A stretch of DNA of 64,000 nucleotides from contig ABCO01000009.1 in assembly GCA_000170815.1 (NCBI GenBank), forward strand, positions 92,596-156,595, written 5' to 3'. The DNA is from an unidentified eubacterium SCB49. Lineage in GTDB: Bacteria > Bacteroidota > Bacteroidia > Flavobacteriales > Flavobacteriaceae. The notes beneath the pieces are model-generated. The model was not told the origin of the DNA and made no database searches. It saw only the letters and a program-made list of their open reading frames with translations. Of this stretch, positions 51,765-61,371 are shown one piece after another. Both the position numbers and the translations under genes were made by a program. Every line of letters begins with the position of its first letter. The first letter of the stretch is position 1.

Positions 51765-53957
51765 TTAATTAGCTACTTCACTAATAAACTTGATGCGATA
51801 CAATCTTAGTTCTTCAGTATCATATTCACCATCAAACTCTTCCATTGCAGATTCAATATCATCATTTTCTGCTTCTAAAAAATACTCGTGAATTTCTTCT
51901 TGTTGATCATCATCTAACAAATCGTCTAGCCAGTAATTAATATTAAGCTTAGTACCACTATAAACAATGGCTTCCATTTGTTTAATAAGTTTTGGCATTT
52001 CAAGACCTTTAGAGCCTGCAATATCCGTGAGTGGTAACTTTCTATCTACATTTTGAATAATATACAACTTGTTTGCGCTATTGCTTCCGGTAGATTTTAC
52101 AACAAAATCATCTGGTCGTTCTATATCGTTATCTTCTACATATCGAGCTATAAGACTTACAAATGTTTTACCATATTTTTTTGCTTTACCTTCCCCTACG
52201 CCATGCACATTAGACATTTCTTCTAAAGTGATCGGGTACTTTAAAGCCATATCTTCTAATGAAGGGTCTTGAAAGATTACAAATGGCGGTAAAGTCATCT
52301 TTTCGGCAACTTTTTTCCTTTCTTCTTTTAATAATTTAAAGAGTTTTTCGTCTGCGACCGCCCCTCCTTTTTGGTTTACAATAATAGAATCATCATTCAC
52401 CTCTTTAAAAATATGATCTTCAGACATTAAAAAAGAAGTTGGATTTTTTAGAAACTCACGCCCCCGTTTTGTCACCTTTACAACACCATAACTTTCTATA
52501 TCTTTCTTTAAATAACCTGCAACAAGTAGCTGTCTTAGTAGAGCGAGCCAATGTACATCTTCTTTATCTGCACCAATCCCAAAAAAGGCTTGTTTGTCGG
52601 TTCTATGCGATTTTATCATCGCATTCAACTTTCCTGTAATTACGTTTACTACTTCTTTAGATTTATACTGTTCATTCGTTTTTGTAATCACAGAAATCAC
52701 TTTTACAGCATCATCTTTAGCTTCATGCTGCTTTTTAGGATGACGCATATTATCATCCATATCTCCACCTTCACCAGTTTCGTTATCAAAATCTTCTCCA
52801 AAATAATGAAGAATAAACTTTCTTCTAGACATAGATGTTTCAGCAAAAGCCACCATCTCTTGTAATAAAGCATGACCTATTTCCTGTTCTGCAACAGGTT
52901 TACCGCTCATAAACTTCTCTAGTTTTTCAATATCTTTATAAGAGTAGTAAGCTAAACAGTGTCCTTCTCCACCATCTCTTCCAGCTCTTCCGGTCTCTTG
53001 ATAATAGCTTTCAATACTTTTAGGCATGTCATTATGAATCACAAACCTTACATCTGGTTTATCAATTCCCATCCCAAAAGCAATAGTAGCCACAACCACA
53101 TCACACTCTTCCATTAAGAACATGTCTTGATGTCGCACTCTTGTTTTTGCATCTAAACCTGCATGATAAGGTACCGCCTTTATTCCGTTTACTTGTAATA
53201 TTTGAGCAAGCTCTTCTACACGTTTACGGCTTAGGCAATAAATAATACCGCTTTTACCTTCATTCTGTTTTACAAATCTGGTAATATCGCTATCTATATT
53301 TTTTGTCTTTGAACGTACCTCATAATATAGGTTAGGCCTATTAAAAGAAGCCTTAAACGTATTTGCAGAGGTCATTGCAAGGTTTTTCAGAATATCTTCT
53401 TGCACTTTTTCTGTTGCCGTAGCGGTAAGTCCAATAATTGGAATGTTTTCTCCAATGCGCTCTATAATACTTTTTAAATTCCTGTATTCTGGCCTAAAAT
53501 CATGACCCCACTCACTTATACAGTGTGCTTCGTCTATTGCTAAGAAAGAAATAGTTTGATTTTGTAAAAAATCTACATATTCATCTTTAGTTAAAGACTC
53601 TGGAGCTACATACAAGAGTTTTGTAATACCACTTTCGATATCACTTTTTACCTGTTTAACTTCAGTTTTATTGAGGGATGAGTTAAGCACATGGGCAATA
53701 CCCTCATCAGAAGAGATTGCGCGCAAGGCGTCTACTTGGTTTTTCATTAAAGCAATAAGAGGAGAAACTACAATAGCAGTTCCTTCATTCATAAGAGCAG
53801 GTAATTGATAACAGAGAGATTTTCCACCGCCTGTTGGCATTATAACAAAGGTATTCTCTCGATTAAGAATACTTTGTATCACTACTTCTTGTAATCCTTT
53901 GAATTTTGAAAATCCAAAATATTGCTTTAAAGCTGCATATAAATCAACTTTAGTCAC
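51765..53957 (-). CDS. recQ: ATP-dependent DNA helicase RecQ
   Basis: A 3'-5' superfamily 2 helicase for recombination and fork repair. 730 residues. Motif I MPTGGGKSLCYQLPAL, motif II DEAHCISEWGHDFRPEYRNL (DEAH plus the RecQ aromatic loop), motif V/VI TIAFGMGIDKPDVRFVIHND and YYQETGRAGRDGGEG. An RQC/winged-helix region follows (about 400-520) and an HRDC-like helical domain (about 540-620, PPFVIFQDPSLEDMALKYP). A further 100-residue acidic C-terminus is typical of flavobacterial RecQ. Usual zinc-site cysteines are not apparent in the zinc-subdomain region. Confidence 0.95.
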   Translation of the reverse strand: MTKVDLYAALKQYFGFSKFKGLQEVVIQSILNRENTFVIMPTGGGKSLCYQLPALMNEGTAIVVSPLIALMKNQVDALRAISSDEGIAHVLNSSLNKTEVKQVKSDIESGITKLLYVAPESLTKDEYVDFLQNQTISFLAIDEAHCISEWGHDFRPEYRNLKSIIERIGENIPIIGLTATATEKVQEDILKNLAMTSANTFKASFNRPNLYYEVRSKTKNIDSDITRFVKQNEGKSGIIYCLSRKRVEELAQILQVNGIKAVPYHAGLDAKTRVRHQDMFLMEECDVVVATIAFGMGIDKPDVRFVIHNDMPKSIESYYQETGRAGRDGGEGHCLAYYSYKDIEKLEKFMSGKPVAEQEIGHALLQEMVAFAETSMSRRKFILHYFGEDFDNETGEGGDMDDNMRHPKKQHEAKDDAVKVISVITKTNEQYKSKEVVNVITGKLNAMIKSHRTDKQAFFGIGADKEDVHWLALLRQLLVAGYLKKDIESYGVVKVTKRGREFLKNPTSFLMSEDHIFKEVNDDSIIVNQKGGAVADEKLFKLLKEERKKVAEKMTLPPFVIFQDPSLEDMALKYPITLEEMSNVHGVGEGKAKKYGKTFVSLIARYVEDNDIERPDDFVVKSTGSNSANKLYIIQNVDRKLPLTDIAGSKGLEMPKLIKQMEAIVYSGTKLNINYWLDDLLDDDQQEEIHEYFLEAENDDIESAMEEFDGEYDTEELRLYRIKFISEVAN

Positions 53958-54143
53958 GTTTTGTTTTTTGTATTTATAAAGATAACACCTTTAATTGGCT
54001 AAACTGTTGTATTAACCTAGCAACAATCGTAATTTTGTATCTCACGAGTTTGCTCGAAAAGCACTAGGTGTTCTAGACATATTTTTTCAGTATGAAATAT
54101 ACTAAAATTATAAAATATAGCAAGCCAATAAACCCATAGAGTT

Positions 54144-55109
54144 GTGAACGATTTTAATTCTATTATAAAAAACGCAAAACAAACGATTCTCGCCGAGGCA
54201 AAAGCTATCGAAAACCTAGCTTCTTTGGTAGACGATTCATTTGCTCAAGCTGTTACAGCCATACTGCAATCCTCTGGACGTGTTATTGTTACAGGAATAG
54301 GGAAAAGCGCCAATATCGCAACAAAGATTGTGGCAACATTAAATAGTACAGGAACTCCTGCTATTTTTATGCACGCAGCAGATGCAATTCACGGAGATTT
54401 AGGAACAATTCAAGAAGACGATACCGTTATTTGTATCTCTAAAAGTGGAAATACACCAGAAATAAAAGTGCTGGTTCCGTTAATTAAAGCTCGAAAAAAC
54501 AAAATAATCGCGATTACTTCTAATAAAGAATCCTTTTTAGGGGAGCAAGCAGACTTTATTTTAAATGCTTATATCGAAAAAGAAGCTTGTCCTAACAATC
54601 TAGCACCAACAACTAGTACTACAGCCCAATTAGTCATGGGTGACGCACTAGCTGTATGCTTATTAGAACTAAGAGGTTTTACTAGTAAAGATTTTGCAAA
54701 ATATCATCCAGGTGGTTCTCTTGGAAAGCAGTTATACCTAAGAGTTAGCGATCTAACCAGCCTTAACGAATTACCGCAAGTAGCACCAGAGACTCCTTTG
54801 AAAGAAGTGATTATAGAAATTTCTAAAAAAATGCTTGGAGTTACAGCCGTTATTGATGCTGACAAGATTGTAGGAATTATAACAGATGGAGATTTAAGAC
54901 GTATGCTAACCAAAGTTGATAGCATGGCTGGATTAACAGCAAAAGATATAATGACTAAAAACCCTAAGTTAATAGATAACAATGCGATGGCTGTAGAAGC
55001 TAGTGCAATCATGGAGTCTAACGGAATTACACAAATACTTGCACATAGTGAAGGTATATATAAAGGTGTAGTACATATACACAACCTTACTAAAGAAGGT
55101 ATCTTATAA
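54144..55109 (+). CDS. kdsD: Arabinose-5-phosphate isomerase KdsD
   Basis: Interconverts ribulose-5-phosphate and arabinose-5-phosphate, the first step of Kdo synthesis. 321 residues, GTG start. N-terminal SIS domain (GRVIVTGIGKSANIATKIVA, HGDLGTIQEDDTVICISKSG, LAPTTSTTAQLVMGDALAVC) and two CBS domains (about 205-321, TAVIDADKIVGIITDGDLRR and MESNGITQILAHSEG). Divergent from recQ and leads an operon with tatC, an AhpD-like gene and lptB. Confidence 0.95.
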   Translation: MNDFNSIIKNAKQTILAEAKAIENLASLVDDSFAQAVTAILQSSGRVIVTGIGKSANIATKIVATLNSTGTPAIFMHAADAIHGDLGTIQEDDTVICISKSGNTPEIKVLVPLIKARKNKIIAITSNKESFLGEQADFILNAYIEKEACPNNLAPTTSTTAQLVMGDALAVCLLELRGFTSKDFAKYHPGGSLGKQLYLRVSDLTSLNELPQVAPETPLKEVIIEISKKMLGVTAVIDADKIVGIITDGDLRRMLTKVDSMAGLTAKDIMTKNPKLIDNNAMAVEASAIMESNGITQILAHSEGIYKGVVHIHNLTKEGIL

Positions 55110-55114
55110 ACTAT

Positions 55115-55945
55115 ATGAAAAAGGAAACAGCCACACCAGAAGCAGAAATGTCTTTTCTAGATCACCTAGAAGAACTACGCTGGCATTTAATACGGTCTAC
55201 ACTAGCAGTTGTTGTTATTGGGATCGCCGCTTTTATTGCTAAGGGATTTATATTTGATGGCATTCTTTTATGGCCCAAAAATGCAAGTTTTCCTACCTAT
55301 CAGTTTTTATGTAACGCTGCAAAAATTATAGGTTTAGAAAGTTTTTGTTTTACCGAAATGCCATTTGCCATACAAAGTAGAACCATGGCGGGACAGTTTT
55401 CTGCCCATATTTGGACCTCAATCACAGCAGGTATTATTGTGGCATTTCCATATATAATCTTCGAATTTTACAAATTTGTGAGTCCAGGTTTGCACGAAAA
55501 TGAACGCAGAAACAGTAAAGGTTTTATTATTGCAGCATCCTTATTGTTTTTTACAGGCGTACTTTTTGGTTATTTTATCGTTACTCCACTATCAATCAAT
55601 TTTTTAGGAACTTACCAGGTAAGTGAATCTGTACTTAACGAGTTTGACCTTGACAGTTATATAGGCTTAGTACGTGCTTCTGTACTCGCTTGTGGCATTG
55701 TTTTTGAACTCCCAATAATCATATATTTCCTAACAAAAATAGGATTAGTAACACCGGAATATCTTAGAAAATATCGCAAATTAGCACTCGTTCTAGTTTT
55801 AATACTCTCTGCAGTAATAACGCCACCAGACATTGCTAGTCAAGTAATAGTAGCCGTTCCTGTACTTATTTTATATGAAGTTAGTATCTATATTAGTCGC
55901 GGTGTAATACGCAGACAAGAAAAAGCAGCAAAACAAAACGCTTAA
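55115..55945 (+). CDS. tatC: Sec-independent translocase TatC
   Basis: The multi-span receptor component of the twin-arginine translocase. 276 residues, six TMs. The N-terminal motif MSFLDHLEELRWHLIRS binds the twin-arginine signal; FAYNIF-like region reads IIVAFPYIIFEFYKFVSPGL, followed by ENERRNSKGF. Six nt after kdsD. tatA/B are not in the window. Confidence 0.95.
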   Translation: MKKETATPEAEMSFLDHLEELRWHLIRSTLAVVVIGIAAFIAKGFIFDGILLWPKNASFPTYQFLCNAAKIIGLESFCFTEMPFAIQSRTMAGQFSAHIWTSITAGIIVAFPYIIFEFYKFVSPGLHENERRNSKGFIIAASLLFFTGVLFGYFIVTPLSINFLGTYQVSESVLNEFDLDSYIGLVRASVLACGIVFELPIIIYFLTKIGLVTPEYLRKYRKLALVLVLILSAVITPPDIASQVIVAVPVLILYEVSIYISRGVIRRQEKAAKQNA

Positions 55946-55955
55946 TCACAGTTCA

Positions 55956-56303
55956 ATGAATCAAGTAGAAGAATTTAACGCATATCGTTCAAAAATGAAC
56001 GCGCGTATTTTAGAAGACAACAACAAGATTATAAAACGTATTTTTAATCTTGACACCAATGCCTTCACAGACGGCGCTTTACCTAAAAAAACGAAAGAAA
56101 TTTTAGGTTTAGGAAACTCATTAGTACTCCGTTGTGACGACTGTGTAAAGTATCACTTAGAAGCTTGCAGCCAGCTTAATGTTACTACAGAAGAGCTAGT
56201 AGAAGCTATGAGTGTTTCTCTTCTAGTGGGAGGGACAATTATGATTCCTCACCTACGTAGAGCTTATGAATATTGGGACGAACTACAAGAACTTAAAAAG
56301 TAA
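55956..56303 (+). CDS. Carboxymuconolactone decarboxylase/AhpD-like protein
   Basis: 115 residues, all-helical CMD fold with the redox motif CDDC (in LVLRCDDCVKYHLEACSQLN) plus the following His, the AhpD-type catalytic arrangement. Likely a thiol-based antioxidant or reductase rather than a true decarboxylase. Ten nt after tatC in the kdsD-lptB operon, so it is retained within an envelope-biogenesis context. Confidence 0.88.
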   Translation: MNQVEEFNAYRSKMNARILEDNNKIIKRIFNLDTNAFTDGALPKKTKEILGLGNSLVLRCDDCVKYHLEACSQLNVTTEELVEAMSVSLLVGGTIMIPHLRRAYEYWDELQELKK

Positions 56304-56360
56304 TTTTTTTTCTTCGGAAATTTTAATGGTATTTTTAACGTTATAGGTAAAACAACTCTT

Positions 56361-57107
56361 ATGAAACTTAAAGCAGAAAATTTAATGAAATCCTACAAAG
56401 GCCGAAAGGTTGTTAAAGGAATAACTGTAGAAGTAAATCAAGGAGAAATTGTGGGGCTACTTGGCCCTAATGGTGCTGGTAAAACAACTTCATTTTATAT
56501 GATTGTTGGCCTTATAAAACCTAACGGCGGTACCATACATCTTGACGGTACCGAGATTACAAAATACCCAATGTACAAACGTGCACAAAACGGAATTGGA
56601 TACCTCGCACAAGAGGCATCTGTATTTAGAAAATTAAGTGTAGAAGACAATATATTAAGTGTTTTACAGATGACTAAGCTTTCTAAAAAAGAACAGAAAG
56701 CTAAAATGGAATCGCTGATTGAGGAGTTTGGTTTAGGTCATATCCGTAAAAACCGAGGGGATCTTTTAAGTGGTGGAGAACGAAGACGTACAGAGATCGC
56801 CAGAGCATTAGCAACAGACCCTAATTTTATTTTACTAGACGAGCCATTTGCCGGGGTAGACCCCGTTGCCGTAGAAGACATACAACGTATTGTAGCAAAG
56901 CTAAAAAACAAAAACATTGGTATTCTTATTACCGATCACAACGTACAAGAAACACTTGCCATTACAGACAGAACCTATTTAATGTTTGAAGGCAGCATCT
57001 TAAAGCACGGAAAACCCGAAGAACTTGCCGCAGACGAGATGGTACGTAAAGTATATTTAGGGCAAAACTTTGAGCTACGAAAAACGAAGATTGATTTTAA
57101 CGCTTAG
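56361..57107 (+). CDS. lptB: LPS export ABC ATPase LptB
   Basis: The ATPase driving LptFG extraction of LPS from the inner membrane. 248 residues. Walker [11 protein letters not shown]-loop [20 protein letters not shown], signature [16 protein letters not shown], Walker [14 protein letters not shown] and H-loop [17 protein letters not shown] and [11 protein letters not shown] are specific to LptB among ABC proteins. It ends a Kdo/LPS-related operon and is followed by a REP array. Confidence 0.95.
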   Translation: MKLKAENLMKSYKGRKVVKGITVEVNQGEIVGLLGPNGAGKTTSFYMIVGLIKPNGGTIHLDGTEITKYPMYKRAQNGIGYLAQEASVFRKLSVEDNILSVLQMTKLSKKEQKAKMESLIEEFGLGHIRKNRGDLLSGGERRRTEIARALATDPNFILLDEPFAGVDPVAVEDIQRIVAKLKNKNIGILITDHNVQETLAITDRTYLMFEGSILKHGKPEELAADEMVRKVYLGQNFELRKTKIDFNA

Positions 57108-57119
57108 TAAATAGCTTTC

Positions 57120-57981
57120 GATATACTATTCTTGCTGAAGCTTGTCGAAGTGAATCAAAAAACAAACATACCACTGTCACACTGAGCGCAGTCGAAGTGA
57201 ATCAAAACCCAAACGCACCACTGTCACACTGAGCGCAATCGAAGTGAATCAAAAAGACTACTTTTCAATGTATTTACTCAATAACAAAACACGTGCTTAG
57301 ACAAAACTTGAAAAATTGTGACAAGCATTGTCTTCGACTGCGCTCAGACTGACATTATGATTTGTTTGAGTCTTCGACAAGATCAGGGTCACAGGTAGAT
57401 TATTTTTCAAACTTTTCAATGTCATGCTGAGCTTGTCGAAGCACAACAACATCACAAACCTAACGCAGTTAACTCTTGCCCTTCGACAAGCTCAGGGTGA
57501 CAGTTAGTATAATAATAAAATCCAAACGCACCATTGTCACACTGAGCGCAGTCGAAGGGCATCAAAAAGACTACATTTTAATGTATTTACTCAATAACAA
57601 AACACGCGCTATGGCAAAACTTGGAAAATTGCGACAAGCATTGTCTTCGACTGCGCTCAGACTGACATTATGATTTGTTTGAGTCTTCAACAAACTCAGG
57701 GTCACAGATAGGTTATTTTTCAAACTTTTCAATGTCATGCTGAGCTTGTCGAAGCACAACAACATCACAAAACTTAACGCCGTTAACTCTTACCCTTCGA
57801 CAAGCTCAGGATGACAGTTAGTATATTAATAAAATCAAAACGCACCACTGTCACACTGAGCGCAGTCGAAGTGAATCAAAAAGACTACATTTTAATGTAT
57901 TTACTCAATAACAAAACACGTGCTATGGCAAAACTTGGAAAATTGTGACAAGCATTGTCTTCGACTGCGCTCAGACAGACA
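57120..57981. repeat. REP-rich tandem array, unit about 313 bp
   Basis: A unit of about 313 bp starting CGCACCA(C/T)TGTCAC recurs at 57214, 57527 and 57841 (spacings 313 and 314); the third is partial. Inside are two REP families in both orientations: CTTCGACTGCGCTCAG and CTTCGACAAGCTCAGG, each flanked by (T)GTCA. No coding content; ORFs here are translated REPs. The last copy runs into the stop codon of the next glycosyltransferase. It may end transcription from both sides. Confidence 0.9.
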
Positions 57982-59127
57982 TTATAAAACCTTCTTACCT
58001 TGCCAAACTTCCACATACTTACTAGCAACCCGAACGTGATCGTGAATCTCAGCCACAAACTTTGAAGCACGCTCCCCTATTTCTGTAATCAATATTGGGT
58101 TATCAATTAATTTACTCAATTCATCTACAAGATAAGTTGCATCTGGCAATGCATTAATAGCAACTGGTGCTTTAAGATTATAATAAGTTTCAAATGCTGC
58201 CTCAGCTCCCGTAAAAACTACTTTTCCTTTTGCCATTGCTTCTAGTGCATTATACCCTTGATCATAGGCTAATACTTGATCTAAAAGTATGTGTGCTTTA
58301 TTGTATCGTTCTATATACTCGGCATAAGGTAAATTCTCTACAATGTCAATTATAACTTTATCTCCGTATTTCTCTTTTATAACTTTTAGAGCTTCTTCAA
58401 AAAATACAATTCCTTTTGTGTGATAATTACCTCGATTTATTCCCATAAAAATAACAACAGGCTCTATCACTTCATTTTCTATAATAGTTAGTCTAGACAG
58501 ATTTACAGGATTAGGCATTAGCCCAACATATTTAGGGTGGTCAAGCAAAGGCAAATGATAATCCATGTCTGATGCAATCACACCATCAATACGCTCATAA
58601 ATATAATCGTGTAAGGCTTTAAATGGAGCAGTCAAGTATTTTGTCATAGATGCAAAACGCTCTTTTGCAAAAGAACCATCTTTATAGCCAGACAACACAG
58701 AATAAGGATGTGCATTACTCATAGCATGAGAAACACTCACAAAATCTGCTCCACAACTTAAAAGAAAAAGTTTTTTATTATGCTCGCTTAAAAATTTGAC
58801 AATCCTAATTTCCTCTTTTGGCTGTATTGTAAATGGACTTTCATTAATCAATTGTACAACATCAAAACCTTTTAGTTGATCGCTTTTTTTAAAAAATTGA
58901 TTTGCAATATTTCGGGAAGTGATATCAATACCAAACAATTTATAAATCCCTACTTTTACCTTAGCAGGTATACCGCTGTCATATTTTCGCGTAAGCAAAA
59001 TATCGCTTGGGTATTTTTTAAAAAAATCGCCGGTAGAAATGAGTAAAACCTCATGACCTAGCACCTGTAACCCTTCTTTTAAAGAATTATGTAATCTGCT
59101 ATACTCACCTACTAAAAGTATTCTCAT
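57982..59127 (-). CDS. Glycosyltransferase (GT4-like)
   Basis: I prefer the ATG giving MRILLVGEYSRLHNSLKEGL (381 residues) over the start five codons upstream. GT-B fold: N-terminal domain with nucleotide-independent Rossmann features, C-terminal donor domain with VVIFMGINRGNYHTKG and the E-x7-E-like region DQGYNALEAMAKGKVVFTGA. It probably adds a sugar in surface polysaccharide or glycan assembly. Head-to-head with the next glycosyltransferase (26-bp gap). Its stop codon lies within a REP copy. Confidence 0.8.
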   Translation of the reverse strand: MRILLVGEYSRLHNSLKEGLQVLGHEVLLISTGDFFKKYPSDILLTRKYDSGIPAKVKVGIYKLFGIDITSRNIANQFFKKSDQLKGFDVVQLINESPFTIQPKEEIRIVKFLSEHNKKLFLLSCGADFVSVSHAMSNAHPYSVLSGYKDGSFAKERFASMTKYLTAPFKALHDYIYERIDGVIASDMDYHLPLLDHPKYVGLMPNPVNLSRLTIIENEVIEPVVIFMGINRGNYHTKGIVFFEEALKVIKEKYGDKVIIDIVENLPYAEYIERYNKAHILLDQVLAYDQGYNALEAMAKGKVVFTGAEAAFETYYNLKAPVAINALPDATYLVDELSKLIDNPILITEIGERASKFVAEIHDHVRVASKYVEVWQGKKVL

Positions 59128-59153
59128 ATCTTTGTGCTTCAAGAAACAATAAG

Positions 59154-60251
59154 TTGCCCAAATATAGCCATATAAAAGTTTGTATTGTCACGATTTCTCT
59201 CGCAAAAGGCGGTGCAGAACGCTCTACGGCAATCTTATCGCAAATGCTAGATTCTCAAGGTTTTGATGTCCATTTAGTAACACTCACAAACGAGATTGTC
59301 TACCCATATGCAGGTAAATTGTTCAATCTAGGTGTATTTAAAGACCAACAAGACAACACATTAAGTAGGCTTAGTCGTTTTAAACAACTTCGGAAATATC
59401 TAAAACAGGAACAATTTGACCTCATCATTGACAACCGAAACAGACAATCTGCCTTAAAAGAACTGTATTATCTTAATTATATATACCGCAAACAAAAAAT
59501 AGTATATGTGGTTAGAAGTTTTAATTTAGACCAGTATTTTCCTAAATTAAAAGTAGTTTCTCAATTAATGGTGAAACGTGCTGTAAAAATAGTTGGTGTT
59601 GCAGAAGCAGTTTCTGAGGCAGTTAACACCAAATTCAACACCAACAAAGCCGTTACTGTTTACAACCCAACACCGCAATTTAAAACTTCAAAAACACCCT
59701 CTCCTTTTAAAGAAAAGTATATCATCTTTTTAGGACGTTTGGTTGAAAACGTAAAAAACTTCACCCTTTTATTAGAAGGCTATAAAAAATCGAATATTTC
59801 TGCTGCAAACGTACACCTCAAAATAATGGGTGAAGGGCAAGACAAAAACTTTATTTTAGATAAAATAAACGAACTTAATCTTTCTAAAACTGTTGAGATC
59901 TTACCTTTTACACCTAACATACAACCTTTTGTTGCCCACGCAGAATTTTTAGCATTGACCAGCCATTATGAAGGTTTCCCAAGAGTTCTTATAGAAGCTT
60001 TATCTCAACAAACACCTATTGTATCTGTTGACTGTAAAAGTGGGCCAAGCGAGATTGTTGTACCAGAAAAAAACGGGATTCTTGTTCCAAATTATGATGC
60101 AGAAGCGTTGGGGAAAGCTTTTACAAAAATGATTAACGAACCAGATTTTTTATTACATTGTAAAAACAATGCGCTATCGAGTATTGCACATTTAAAACAA
60201 GATTACATTGCAAAACAATGGCGGCAACTTATAGTGGATGCCGTAAAATGA
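59154..60251 (+). CDS. Glycosyltransferase family 4
   Basis: 365 residues, TTG start because no ATG lies in frame near the N-terminus MPKYSHIKVCIVTISLAKGG. Typical GT4: N-terminal SLAKGGAERSTAILSQMLDS (donor/acceptor entry glycines), IIFLGRLVENVKNFTLLLEG, and C-terminal TSHYEGFPRVLIEALSQQTP with the E-x7-E motif. Retaining sugar transferase for polysaccharide synthesis; sugar specificity unknown. Confidence 0.88.
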   Translation: MPKYSHIKVCIVTISLAKGGAERSTAILSQMLDSQGFDVHLVTLTNEIVYPYAGKLFNLGVFKDQQDNTLSRLSRFKQLRKYLKQEQFDLIIDNRNRQSALKELYYLNYIYRKQKIVYVVRSFNLDQYFPKLKVVSQLMVKRAVKIVGVAEAVSEAVNTKFNTNKAVTVYNPTPQFKTSKTPSPFKEKYIIFLGRLVENVKNFTLLLEGYKKSNISAANVHLKIMGEGQDKNFILDKINELNLSKTVEILPFTPNIQPFVAHAEFLALTSHYEGFPRVLIEALSQQTPIVSVDCKSGPSEIVVPEKNGILVPNYDAEALGKAFTKMINEPDFLLHCKNNALSSIAHLKQDYIAKQWRQLIVDAVK

Positions 60252-60311
60252 TGCTATTTTTAAGTTTGATTAATATTAAAAAAACACTATCTTGATATAA
60301 ATATTTGTGTT

Positions 60312-60548
60312 ATGAAAACTATTGAAATTAAAAAGAAATTAATCAATCAAATTAATTTATCTAAAAACAAAAGTTTACTTGAGGAGTTTTATCGCTTTCT
60401 CAATCTTGAAAATGAGACCCACGAAATTTATGAGCTCAACCTAGAGCAAACAAATGCAATAGCTGAGGCTCGAGAGCAAATTAAAAATGGTGATTACCTA
60501 ACAAACGAGCAAGCAAATCAAGAGATTGATCAATGGTTAAGCAAATAA
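60312..60548 (+). CDS. Antitoxin of a ParE-type toxin-antitoxin pair
   Basis: 78 residues, helical and charged (KTIEIKKKLINQINLSKNKS ... EQANQEIDQWLSK). The C-terminal AREQIKNGDYLTNEQANQEI pattern (short helix, GxxxT/SxEE-like) is common in antitoxins paired with ParE. It overlaps the toxin gene by 16 nt, so translation is coupled. Family assignment is from context. Confidence 0.75.
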   Translation: MKTIEIKKKLINQINLSKNKSLLEEFYRFLNLENETHEIYELNLEQTNAIAEAREQIKNGDYLTNEQANQEIDQWLSK

Positions 60549-60841
60549 TCTGGTCGAGAAGAGCACAAGCTGACAGATTAGATATATTAAACTACTGGAA
60601 TCAAAGAAATAAATCTAAAACTTTTAGCAAAAAACTAAATGAGCTTTTTAAAGAAGCTGTAAAACTAATCGCAGAATATCCAGAAATTGGAAAGCTAACG
60701 GATGACAAAAATGCAAGAATAAAAATTGTTAGTGATTATTTTATTATTTATGAACTTGATGAAGAATACCGCTTATACATACTTACAATTTGGGACAGTA
60801 GGCAAAAACCAGAAAAACTCGAGCAAATATTACGTAAATAA
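60533..60841 (+). CDS. RelE/ParE-family toxin
   Basis: 102 residues with the ParE fold pattern: IIWSRRAQADRLDILNYWNQ at the N-terminus, AVKLIAEYPEIGKLTD in the middle and RIKIVSDYFIIYELDEEYRL then ILTIWDSRQKPEKL at the end. ParE toxins inhibit gyrase, RelE toxins cleave mRNA; the ParE pattern fits better. The module sits within the polysaccharide cluster. Confidence 0.85.
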   Translation: MVKQIIWSRRAQADRLDILNYWNQRNKSKTFSKKLNELFKEAVKLIAEYPEIGKLTDDKNARIKIVSDYFIIYELDEEYRLYILTIWDSRQKPEKLEQILRK

Positions 60842-60966
60842 TATACAATCAAGAAACTTTAATTTCACATTCGATTGTACAAAATAACAGCAAATTTCTG
60901 CAATCACATTTTCACACACAAACGTAATAATACGACTTCTTTTAATACAAAAACATAAGCTAGATA

Positions 60967-61371
60967 ATGAACATTAACGACATACAACTTACAGAAATAC
61001 CTAAAATTAGTGATCCAGATGGTCGCGGAAATCTTTCTGTAATTGAAAAAGACGTGCTACCCTACAAAATAAAACGTGTTTATTATCTTTATGACGTACC
61101 TAGTGACGGAACTCGTGGAGGACACGCACATAAAGAATTACAGCAGTTTTTAATTGCATTAAGTGGTAGTTTTGATGTCGTACTTGATGATGGCGAAACC
61201 AGAAGAACAATCACGCTTAATAGACCCAATAAAGGCTTACTAATCCCTTGCGGAATGTGGCGTGAGTTAGAAAATTTTTCTGCCGGTGCGGTGTGTCTTT
61301 CGTTAGTGAGTGCAGAATATGACGAAGAAGATTATATACGTGATTACCGTAAATTTGTTTCAACCAAATGA
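60967..61371 (+). CDS. fdtA: FdtA/QdtA-like sugar-nucleotide cupin
   Basis: 134 residues, single cupin (WxcM-like). Motifs: DPDGRGNLSVIEKDVLPYKI, KRVYYLYDVPSDGTRGGHAH and IPCGMWRELENFSAGAVCLS with AEYDEEDYIRDYRKF at the end. Relatives are dTDP-4-keto-6-deoxyhexose 3,4- or 2,3-ketoisomerases making Fuc3NAc-type sugars. The symbol is given on the FdtA pattern; exact isomer unknown. It overlaps the convergent GT gene by 12 nt. Confidence 0.82.
   Translation: MNINDIQLTEIPKISDPDGRGNLSVIEKDVLPYKIKRVYYLYDVPSDGTRGGHAHKELQQFLIALSGSFDVVLDDGETRRTITLNRPNKGLLIPCGMWRELENFSAGAVCLSLVSAEYDEEDYIRDYRKFVSTK

Noticed and set aside
57120-57981. CRISPR-like array or small genes in the REP region
   Set aside because: Units of 313 bp with internal palindromes in both orientations do not show short direct repeats with unique spacers, and the ORFs are translated REPs that recur with each unit.
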